From positions 1-5,020 of the forward strand of contig CAKUDJ010000085.1 in assembly GCA_934644855.1 (NCBI GenBank): a stretch of DNA of 5,020 nt. The letters are read 5' to 3'. Shown here piece by piece: positions 1 through 5,020 of this stretch (positions within the stretch are counted from its first letter, which is position 1; the number at the start of each line of letters is the position of its first letter). The translations under genes and the position numbers were made by a program. This DNA is from an uncultured Elusimicrobiales bacterium. GTDB lineage: Bacteria > Elusimicrobiota > Elusimicrobia > Elusimicrobiales > Elusimicrobiaceae. The notes below the pieces were generated by a model. It worked only from the letters and a program-made list of their open reading frames with translations, did not search any database and was not told where the DNA came from.

Positions 1-505
1 ATGGATTGATAAAAACACCAAAATTTACATCAACCCCACAGGTAAATTTGTTATCGGCGGGCCGCAGTCCGACACCGGGCTTACGGGCCGCAAAATTATT
101 GTGGATACTTACGGCGGGCGCTGCCCGCACGGCGGTGGCGCTTTCTCCGGCAAGGACCCGACTAAAGTGGACCGCTCCGCCGCGTATATGGCCCGCTATA
201 TTGCCAAAAACATTGTAGCCGCCAAATTAGCCAGCGAATGCACCGTGCAAATTGCTTATGCCATCGGGCGCGACGAACCCGTCGGGTTCTATGTGGATAC
301 GGACGGCACCGGCAAAATTGCGGATGAAAAACTGGCCGAAATTGCCTGCAAAATTTTCCCGCTTACCCCGCGCGGAATTATTGAGCATTTCAAATTAAGA
401 AACCCCATTTATCTGCAAACGGCCGCTTACGGCCACTTTGGCAGAAAGGGTTTCCCGTGGGAAGCTACCGATAAAGTAGCCGCCCTGCTAAAAGCCGTTA
501 AATAA
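1..505 (+). CDS. metK: S-adenosylmethionine synthetase, C-terminal part (5' end outside window)
   Basis: This is the last 167 residues of methionine adenosyltransferase, the cytosolic enzyme that makes S-adenosylmethionine from ATP and methionine. The frame is open from base 2 with no start, so the gene enters from the left; the family is usually about 380-400 residues, so a little over 40% is visible. Seen directly: FVIGGP near fragment residue 16, [14 protein letters not shown] (residues 26-39), the family signature GGGAFSGKD (44-52, the phosphate/substrate-binding loop) followed by [10 protein letters not shown], then YAIG, and near the C terminus TAAYGHFG and FPWE. All match the E. coli enzyme closely. 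The usual GG-x-x-x-HGGG segment reads GGRCPHGGG, with a cysteine and proline before the histidine. The gene ends with TAA and is followed within 5 nt by an intrinsic terminator. The GTG at 101 is an internal valine (IIVDTY), not a start. Identity is very secure. Confidence 0.97.
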   Translation, partial: WIDKNTKIYINPTGKFVIGGPQSDTGLTGRKIIVDTYGGRCPHGGGAFSGKDPTKVDRSAAYMARYIAKNIVAAKLASECTVQIAYAIGRDEPVGFYVDTDGTGKIADEKLAEIACKIFPLTPRGIIEHFKLRNPIYLQTAAYGHFGRKGFPWEATDKVAALLKAVK

Positions 506-509
506 TTTC

Positions 510-543
510 AACCCCGGGTTTTTAACAGGCCCGGGGTTCTTTT
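510..543 (+). terminator. Intrinsic terminator after metK
   Basis: A perfect 9-bp inverted repeat, AACCCCGGG (510-518) and CCCGGGGTT (530-538), encloses an 11-nt loop and is followed by CTTTT (539-543). It starts 5 nt after the metK stop, so it is very likely the metK terminator. The T-run is short, with four Ts after an intervening C, which suggests incomplete termination. The next base begins the Shine-Dalgarno of the downstream gene. Confidence 0.85.
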
Positions 544-548
544 AGGAG
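544..548 (+). promoter_or_regulatory. Ribosome binding site deciding a GTG start
   Basis: AGGAG lies 7 nt before the GTG at 556. No ATG or TTG in the same frame is as well placed, so this site fixes the GTG as start. It begins at the base right after the terminator T-run, so a transcript reading through the hairpin carries the hairpin directly upstream of the ribosome site. Confidence 0.75.
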
Positions 549-555
549 AAACCTT

Positions 556-1008
556 GTGATAAAATCCCGCGTTCAACAAGCCGTAGACCGCCGCGCCAAA
601 CACGGCTACAACTGCGCCCAGGCCGTTGCCTGCACTTATTGCGATTTACTGGGTATGGACGAACCCACCGCCCTGCGCGCCCTGGAAGCCTTTGCCGGAG
701 GAATTGCCGCCAGCGGGGCCACCTGCGGGGCCGTCTGCGGGCTCATGGTATTAACGGGGCTCAAAAACAGCTCCGGCAACTTAACGGACCGTTCCTCCAA
801 GGGCGCCACCGTGCAAGCGGGCGCTAAACTGCTCAAACAGTTTGAAAACTGGAACGGCTCCGCCCTCTGCCGGGAATTAAAAGGCATTTCCACCGGGCGC
901 GTACTGCGCTCCTGCTCCGGCTGTATTGCCGATTGCGCCCGCCTGGCGGAAGAATTTTTATTTGCGGGGCAGTTTGAGCCGTACTCCCCCCGCCACGATA
1001 AGGAGTAA
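556..1008 (+). CDS. C_GCAxxG_C_C family cysteine-rich protein (putative redox/metal protein)
   Basis: This 150-residue protein starts at GTG behind AGGAG. It has the layout of the C_GCAxxG_C_C family (Pfam Redox_active_C_GCAxxG_C_C type), which is common in anaerobes and has no firmly assigned reaction. Seen directly: a cysteine in YNCAQAV (C20), the glycine-rich core ending in GATCGAVCG (C57 and C61), then C105 in LCREL, and a C-terminal cluster with C120, C123 and C127. There are nine cysteines in all, with C26 and C29 forming an additional CxxC (CTYC). The segment from about residue 35 to 68 is small-residue rich and hydrophobic but does not look like a clean transmembrane helix. No signal peptide is visible, so a cytosolic location is expected. 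The conserved cysteines are thought in the family to support redox chemistry or metal binding; that is inference here. It lies 3 nt before the DJ-1 family gene and is probably translated from the same mRNA. Confidence 0.88.
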   Translation: MIKSRVQQAVDRRAKHGYNCAQAVACTYCDLLGMDEPTALRALEAFAGGIAASGATCGAVCGLMVLTGLKNSSGNLTDRSSKGATVQAGAKLLKQFENWNGSALCRELKGISTGRVLRSCSGCIADCARLAEEFLFAGQFEPYSPRHDKE

Positions 1009-1011
1009 GCT

Positions 1012-1560
1012 ATGAATCTGAAAGTTTGTATGATTGTGACCGACGGTTTTGAAGAAATTGAAGCCGTGGGAACGTATGCCATTTTGCGCCGCGGCGGGCT
1101 GACGGTGGATGTGTATGCGCTCCACGGCGCGCAAGCCACCGGGCGCTTTGGGCTTACCTGCGCCCAATTAAAACCGTTTGATACGTTGGATGCCACCCAC
1201 TATGCCGCGCTTATTTTGCCCGGCGGGCCGCAATACAAAGCGTTGGAAGCCCACCCCGGCGTGCAACAACTCATTCAAACATTTATGCAGGCGGATAAAT
1301 ATGTGTGCGCTATCTGCGCGGGGCCGACGCTCTTGGGCCACGCCGGCTACTTAAAAGGGCGCAATTACACCTGCTTTACCGCCATGGACGAAGACTTCGG
1401 CGGGAACTATCAGCCGGATTACGCCGTGCAGGACGGGTGCATTATTACCGGCAAAAGTGCGGCGGCGGTAATAGAGTTTGCCTTTTTGATTTTGCAAGCC
1501 GTTGCCGGGAAAGAAACGGCCGACAAAACCAAAAAAGATATTTACTACCAACCACGCTAA
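1012..1560 (+). CDS. DJ-1/PfpI family protein (YajL/ThiJ-like)
   Basis: This 182-residue protein is a full-length single-domain member of the DJ-1/PfpI superfamily of small cytosolic cysteine proteins, to which protective, deglycase, glyoxalase or chaperone roles have been attributed. Seen directly: the N-terminal strand followed by DGFEEIEAVGTYAILRRGG, whose E17 corresponds to human DJ-1 Glu18; LILPGGP at 67-73; the nucleophile elbow AICAGP with C102 corresponding to DJ-1 Cys106; and GCIITGKS with EFAF near the C terminus. The histidine that pairs with the cysteine in human DJ-1 (His126, in the THP segment) aligns with F122 in CFTAMDEDFGG, so the Cys-His pair is not conserved. The start is ATG with AGGAG (1001-1005) 6 nt upstream, inside the end of the preceding gene. 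The gap to that gene is 3 nt, giving a two-gene operon. The exact substrate cannot be told from sequence. Confidence 0.93.
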   Translation: MNLKVCMIVTDGFEEIEAVGTYAILRRGGLTVDVYALHGAQATGRFGLTCAQLKPFDTLDATHYAALILPGGPQYKALEAHPGVQQLIQTFMQADKYVCAICAGPTLLGHAGYLKGRNYTCFTAMDEDFGGNYQPDYAVQDGCIITGKSAAAVIEFAFLILQAVAGKETADKTKKDIYYQPR

Positions 1561-1579
1561 ACCGCGCACATTTCGCAAC

Positions 1580-1608
1580 CCCGGGCTTTTGGTAAGCCCG
1601 GGTTTTTT
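1580..1608 (+). terminator. Intrinsic terminator after the DJ-1 family gene
   Basis: A perfect 9-bp stem, CCCGGGCTT (1580-1588) and AAGCCCGGG (1594-1602), has a 5-nt loop TTGGT and is followed directly by six Ts (1603-1608). It lies about 20 nt after the stop of the DJ-1 gene. The canonical layout and good T-run suggest it is stronger than the one after metK, and it isolates the downstream serine operon. Confidence 0.92.
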
Positions 1609-1630
1609 ATGGGTGGTAATCCGTAAAAAA

Positions 1631-1659
1631 TTGCGCCGGAACCGGTAAACTTTTATACA
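1631..1659 (+). promoter_or_regulatory. Candidate sigma-70-type promoter for the serC operon
   Basis: TTGCGC (1631-1636, a moderate -35) and TATACA (1654-1659, a -10 candidate; overlapping TACAAT at 1656-1661 is an alternative) are separated by 17 nt. They sit in the only sizeable intergenic gap of the window, after a strong terminator and 57 nt before the serC start. Predicted transcription start is near 1666, giving a leader of about 50 nt. The leader is AT-rich and shows no obvious hairpin or riboswitch. This is a pattern match only. Confidence 0.5.
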
Positions 1660-1699
1660 ATAAAAAGATATTAAAATGAAATGAATAAAAATATACCTA

Positions 1700-1706
1700 G
1701 GGAGGG
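1700..1706 (+). promoter_or_regulatory. Ribosome binding site of serC
   Basis: GGGAGGG lies about 9-10 nt before the ATG at 1716, slightly longer spacing than the other genes here. No other in-frame start near it fits as well. Confidence 0.7.
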
Positions 1707-1715
1707 TTCTTTGAA

Positions 1716-2879
1716 ATGTTAAAAATTGCTAAAGAATTATTGCCTACTTCCACCTTTGCTTGCGGGCCGAGCCAAGGGCACCCGCTCTTGCGCCAAACGC
1801 CTGTCTGCCAAACGCTTTTTGAACGCAGCCACCGCGCCAAAGATGTTTCCACCGACGGTTTATATAAAGAGGCCACGGAAAATTTGAAAAATTTACTTTC
1901 CCTGCCGCCGGATTATACCGTTATTTTCTTTTTAGGCGGGGCCACCCCGGCCCTGGACGCGGTGATGTGGAACTTGGTGACGAACTCCGTTTCCGGCCTG
2001 GTGTTTGGGGCGTTTTCCAAATTATGGTGCCAAAAAATTGCGGACCGCTTGGACGAGAGCGTCATAAAAGATTTTAAGGTAGCCAAAGAAGGCGAATTTT
2101 TCCCCGCCGAAAAACCCAACTACAACGCCAGTTTGGTCGTGCTTACGCCCAACGAAACTTCTACCGGGGTGCAAATTCCCAATGAATATTTGGAAGACGC
2201 CTGGAAATCCCGCGGCGAAGATACCTTAATTGCGTGGGATTGCACCAGTTGCGCAGGCGGGCGGGAACTGCCCAAAGGCCAGTTTGATGTGATGCTTTTT
2301 TCCATGCAAAAATGTTTTGGCGTGGGCGGCGGCAGCAGCGTAATTATTTTAAGCCCCAAAGCCGTCAAACGCATTGACGAGGCCAAAAAATACCGCACCG
2401 TGCCTTACGCGTTGGATTTGGGCGAAGCCGTCAAAAAAGCGCAAGAAAAATACCAAACGGTCAACACGCCCTCCACCACCAATATATGGATGTTCAACGA
2501 AGCCTGCAAATGGATGTTGGATAACGGCGGCCTAACAGCCATGGACGCGCTTTGCCGCAAACACGCTAGTGCGGTGCTGAATTTTGCCCAAAAATGCGGC
2601 TATTTGGCCCCGCTGATTAAGGACGAAAAATTCCGCTCTTACACCACCGTCACCCTGGAAGTGACTGACCCCGCCATTAAAGATGCGGATATTTCCGCCG
2701 CCTTAAAAGCCACCGGGGCCGCCAATCTGGCCGACGGAATAAAAAAATATTCTTCCGTAAAGCAAAATTCGTTGCGTATCGGGTGCTTCCCGTTTGTGGA
2801 CATCCACGGTACGGAACAATTTGAAAAACTTTTTAACTGTGTGGACCTGATTGTAAAAGATTTGCGCACCCAAAAATAG
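1716..2879 (+). CDS. serC: Phosphoserine aminotransferase, alternative (mycobacterial-like) subtype
   Basis: This 387-residue protein is a fold-type I PLP aminotransferase that converts 3-phosphohydroxypyruvate and glutamate to O-phosphoserine and 2-oxoglutarate, the second step of serine synthesis, in the cytosol. Seen directly: FACGPS near residue 14, ERSHR (36-40), GGATPALDA (74-82, cofactor phosphate loop), TPNETSTG (144-151), the PLP-ring aspartate D175 in AWDCTS, the Schiff-base lysine K199 in SMQKCFG, VNTPSTTNIWM (249-259), NGG near 270, and RIGCFP near 354. The gapless look of GPS, SHR, NETSTG, QK-x-F and R-x-x-x-FP resembles the SerC subtype known from Mycobacterium rather than the E. 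coli type. Length fits that subtype. The gene starts the serC-serA-DUF1015 operon, with its own promoter candidate upstream. The neighbouring serA makes the substrate, which strongly supports phosphoserine over another amino acceptor. A related alanine-glyoxylate or serine-glyoxylate role is a less likely alternative. Confidence 0.92.
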   Translation: MLKIAKELLPTSTFACGPSQGHPLLRQTPVCQTLFERSHRAKDVSTDGLYKEATENLKNLLSLPPDYTVIFFLGGATPALDAVMWNLVTNSVSGLVFGAFSKLWCQKIADRLDESVIKDFKVAKEGEFFPAEKPNYNASLVVLTPNETSTGVQIPNEYLEDAWKSRGEDTLIAWDCTSCAGGRELPKGQFDVMLFSMQKCFGVGGGSSVIILSPKAVKRIDEAKKYRTVPYALDLGEAVKKAQEKYQTVNTPSTTNIWMFNEACKWMLDNGGLTAMDALCRKHASAVLNFAQKCGYLAPLIKDEKFRSYTTVTLEVTDPAIKDADISAALKATGAANLADGIKKYSSVKQNSLRIGCFPFVDIHGTEQFEKLFNCVDLIVKDLRTQK

Positions 2880-2883
2880 GAGG
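2878..2883 (+). promoter_or_regulatory. Ribosome binding site of serA overlapping the serC stop
   Basis: A perfect AGGAGG starts inside the serC TAG stop codon and lies 4 nt before the serA ATG. The overlap implies translational coupling of serA to serC. The short spacer is somewhat tight. Confidence 0.8.
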
Positions 2884-2887
2884 CCCC

Positions 2888-3841
2888 ATGAACATTTTAA
2901 TTGCCGATAAATTCCCCGCCTATTGGACGGAAGAACTAAAAAAACGCGGGCACGCCGTCACGCTCCGCCCGGAACTGGACGAAACCACCCTGCCCGCCGC
3001 CGCGGCAGACGCGGAAGTTTTAATCGTGCGCAGTACCAAAGTGCCCGCCCCGGTAATAGATGCTGCCGCCAAGCTAAAAATTATCATCCGTGCCGGAGCC
3101 GGGTTTGATACCATTGACTTCAAACACGCCGCCCAAAAAGGGGTTGCCGTGTGCAACTGCCCCGGCACCAACTCTATTGCGGTGGCGGAACTGGCCATGG
3201 GCCTTTTACTGGCGTTGGACCGCCGTTTATACCACAACACGCGGGACTTAAACGCCGGAGTGTGGAACAAAAAAGAATACAGCAAAGCGCGGGGCCTTTA
3301 CGGCCGCACATTGGGAATTATCGGCCTGGGAAATATCGGCCAAGAAGTAGCCAAACGCGCGCAAGCCTTTGGGATGCGCCTGTTGGCGCTTGATGCCCGC
3401 TCCAAAGCGGATGTTTTTGCCCGGCTAAACATAACGCCCATGCCGGATATTTATGCTTTGGCCGCCGCCAGCGATGCCGTCACCGTCCACTTGCCGGAAA
3501 CACCGCAAACGCACGGGATGTTCAACAAACAATTTTTTGATGCCTTAAAAGACGGCGCCATATTCATCAATACGGCGCGCGGCGGCCTGGTAAACACGCC
3601 GGATTTAATTGCCGCAGCCAAGGCCAAACACCTGCGCGTGGGGTTAGATGTGTACGAAAACGAACCCAAAGCCACAGACAGCGCTTTTGACTTTGCCCCG
3701 TTTGCGGATTTGGAATGTTTTTACGGCACCCACCACATTGGCGCTTCCACAGACCAAGCGCAGGATGCCGTGGCAGAATGTGCCGTAAACATTGTGGACA
3801 CCTTCGCCCAAACAGGAAACTTTTTACACAAGGTAAACTAA
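2888..3841 (+). CDS. serA: D-3-phosphoglycerate dehydrogenase, short form without ACT domain
   Basis: This 317-residue NAD-dependent D-2-hydroxyacid dehydrogenase most likely oxidises 3-phosphoglycerate to 3-phosphohydroxypyruvate, the first step of serine synthesis. Seen directly: an N-terminal substrate domain with VRSTK (47-51) and RAGAGFDTID (68-77); PGTNSIAVAE (92-101); the Rossmann loop GLGNIG (146-151) with D169 at the end of the next strand, which favours NAD over NADP; and the catalytic triad R231 in NTARGG, E259 in ENEP and H283 in THHIGAST, where the usual TPH is THH. The protein ends about 34 residues after H283, so both the ACT and ASB regulatory domains of longer SerA proteins are absent. 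It lies 8 nt after serC and 1 nt before the DUF1015 gene. Because the family includes glyoxylate, hydroxypyruvate and lactate dehydrogenases, the specific function rests mainly on the operon context and the RSTK and GFDTID segments. Confidence 0.9.
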   Translation: MNILIADKFPAYWTEELKKRGHAVTLRPELDETTLPAAAADAEVLIVRSTKVPAPVIDAAAKLKIIIRAGAGFDTIDFKHAAQKGVAVCNCPGTNSIAVAELAMGLLLALDRRLYHNTRDLNAGVWNKKEYSKARGLYGRTLGIIGLGNIGQEVAKRAQAFGMRLLALDARSKADVFARLNITPMPDIYALAAASDAVTVHLPETPQTHGMFNKQFFDALKDGAIFINTARGGLVNTPDLIAAAKAKHLRVGLDVYENEPKATDSAFDFAPFADLECFYGTHHIGASTDQAQDAVAECAVNIVDTFAQTGNFLHKVN

Positions 3842-3842
3842 T

Positions 3843-5020
3843 ATGGCAACCGTAAAACCGTTTAAGGGCCTGCGCCCTACTAAAGATTTTGAACGTATCG
3901 CCTGCCCGCCGTACGACGTAATAAACTCGCAAGAGGCGCGGGAAATGGCGCAAGGCAACCCGGAGTCTTTCCTGCATATAGACAAGCCGGAAATTGACCT
4001 GCCCGAAGGCACAGACCCGTATTCCCCCGCCGTATACGCCAAAGCGCGGGAAAACTTCCTCCGCTTTGAGCAGGAAGGCTTGCTCACGCAGGACGCCACC
4101 CCCCACTATTATTTGTACGCCCAAACCATGGCCGGGCGCACGCAATACGGGCTTGTGGCGGCGGTTTCCACCCTGGAATACGACAAAGGCATTATCCGCA
4201 AGCACGAACTGACCCGCAAGGATAAAGAGTTGGACCGCAGTAAACACGTCCAAGCCCTGCACGCCACTACCGGGCCGGTCTTTTTAACCTACCCGGATAA
4301 CCCGGACATTGACCGCACCGTAGCCGGAGTGATTAGTGATTTCCCCGTCTGCTCTTTTATGGCGGATGACGGCATACGCCATACTTTTTGGGTGATTAGC
4401 GACCCGGACGATATGGCTAAAATAGAAGCGGCTTTCCAAAAAATTCCCGTTTTGTATATTGCCGACGGACACCACCGCTCCGCCGCCGCGGGGAATGTGG
4501 CCGCTATGCTGCGCAAAAAATATCCCGCGCATGGGGAGGAGGCTTCTTTCAATTACTTTTTGGCGGTTATTTTCCCCGCCAGCCAGTTGTTTATTATGGA
4601 TTACAACCGTTTGGTAAAAGACTTAAACGGCCGCACGCCGGAAGAATTTATCCAAGCGCTTAAAAAGGATTTTTACGTTCAGGCTACCGGGCTCGCCAAA
4701 CCCACGCGCCGCCACAGTTTTGGAATGTACTTCGGCGGCCAATGGTATACGCTGACCGCTAAAAAAGGTTCGTTTAATGAGGAAGACCCCGTCAGCCGGC
4801 TAGACGTAAGTATCCTGCAAAGAAACGTCCTCCAACCGCTACTGAACATTGGGGACCCGCGCACCGATAAACGCATAGACTTTGTGGGCGGTATCCGCGG
4901 GGTGGCGGAATTGGAACGCCGTGTAAATAACGGGGAATTTAAGGTGGCGTTTTCCATGTACCCCACATCCATAGAAGAATTAATAAAAGTGGCGGATGCC
5001 CAGTTGATTATGCCCCCCAA
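3843..5020 (+). CDS. DUF1015 family protein, C terminus outside window
   Basis: The first 392 residues of a DUF1015 (COG4198) protein are visible; the frame is still open at the right edge. Members usually run to a little over 400 residues, so only a short tail is missing, and the visible end VADAQLIMPP looks like the approach to the family's C terminus. Seen directly: KPFKGLRP at the N terminus, PPYDVI (22-27), the basic RKHELTRKDKELDR block (119-132), and YIADGHHRSAAA (205-216), the most recognisable family motif. No signal peptide or membrane segment is visible, so it is probably cytosolic. The start is ATG 1 nt after the serA stop, with only a weak AAGG about 9 nt upstream, which suggests translation coupled to serA. 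The family has no established reaction that I can state. Its place directly after serC and serA suggests a role in serine or phosphoserine metabolism; that is inference from context. Confidence 0.93.
   Translation, partial: MATVKPFKGLRPTKDFERIACPPYDVINSQEAREMAQGNPESFLHIDKPEIDLPEGTDPYSPAVYAKARENFLRFEQEGLLTQDATPHYYLYAQTMAGRTQYGLVAAVSTLEYDKGIIRKHELTRKDKELDRSKHVQALHATTGPVFLTYPDNPDIDRTVAGVISDFPVCSFMADDGIRHTFWVISDPDDMAKIEAAFQKIPVLYIADGHHRSAAAGNVAAMLRKKYPAHGEEASFNYFLAVIFPASQLFIMDYNRLVKDLNGRTPEEFIQALKKDFYVQATGLAKPTRRHSFGMYFGGQWYTLTAKKGSFNEEDPVSRLDVSILQRNVLQPLLNIGDPRTDKRIDFVGGIRGVAELERRVNNGEFKVAFSMYPTSIEELIKVADAQLIMPP

Noticed and set aside
101..103. GTG as a possible start of a short gene in region 1
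   Set aside because: It is an internal valine codon of metK (IIVDTYGG); the frame is open and conserved upstream to the window edge.
381..409. TTGAGC inside metK as a -35 element of an internal promoter for the downstream pair
   Set aside because: At 17-nt spacing the -10 position reads CCCATT, a poor match, so it was not called, although an internal promoter elsewhere in metK remains possible.
636..1196. Open frame of 186 codons on the - strand opposite the cysteine-rich and DJ-1 genes
   Set aside because: It overlaps two genes with clear family motifs and reads as low-complexity Ser/Ala/Pro/Arg sequence typical of an antisense shadow.
1609..1715. Possible riboswitch or attenuator in the serC leader
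   Set aside because: The leader after the promoter candidate is only about 50 nt, AT-rich and without a clear hairpin; no SAM, glycine or T-box signature could be recognised.
3567..4262. Open frame of 231 codons on the - strand across the serA/DUF1015 junction
   Set aside because: It lies antisense to two well-recognised genes, has no recognisable family motifs, and its openness is explained by codon bias of the + strand genes.
1..5020. Mobile elements, CRISPR arrays, tRNA or rRNA genes, phage or toxin-antitoxin systems
   Set aside because: No transposase or integrase motifs, no direct-repeat arrays and no tRNA-like or rRNA-like segments were seen; all long stretches are accounted for by housekeeping genes.

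Overview
The window is about 5 kb of compact bacterial chromosome with every gene on the + strand. It suggests a free-living or host-associated anaerobe of moderate GC content. The codon style (GCC/CGC/CCG-rich stretches beside AAA/ATT-rich ones), the GTG start, the strong AGGAG-type ribosome binding sites and a C_GCAxxG_C_C family protein (common in anaerobes) fit that picture. A gut-type lineage such as Elusimicrobiota is possible, but this is a low-confidence guess from protein flavour, not a demonstrated assignment. No mobile element, CRISPR array, rRNA or tRNA was seen.

Region 1 (1-543) holds the 3' end of metK (S-adenosylmethionine synthetase), cut by the left edge, and its intrinsic terminator. 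Region 2 (544-1608) is a tight two-gene unit: a cysteine-rich C_GCAxxG_C_C family protein and a DJ-1/PfpI family protein, separated by 3 nt and closed by a strong intrinsic terminator. The ribosome binding site of the first gene directly abuts the metK terminator, so this pair is probably read by leakage through the terminator or from a promoter inside metK. Region 3 (1609-1715) is an AT-rich intergenic stretch with a plausible sigma-70-type promoter and a good ribosome binding site.

Region 4 (1716-5020) is a probable operon: serC (phosphoserine aminotransferase of the mycobacterial-like subtype), serA (short 3-phosphoglycerate dehydrogenase without an ACT domain) and a DUF1015 family gene cut by the right edge. 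Gaps are 8 nt and 1 nt, so the three are almost certainly co-transcribed. SerA oxidises 3-phosphoglycerate to 3-phosphohydroxypyruvate and SerC transaminates it to O-phosphoserine. The usual third gene, serB (phosphoserine phosphatase), is not present in the visible part, and its place is taken by the uncharacterised DUF1015 protein. This is the most interesting point in the window: the arrangement nominates DUF1015 as a serine- or phosphoserine-handling protein. Otherwise the window is ordinary core metabolism.
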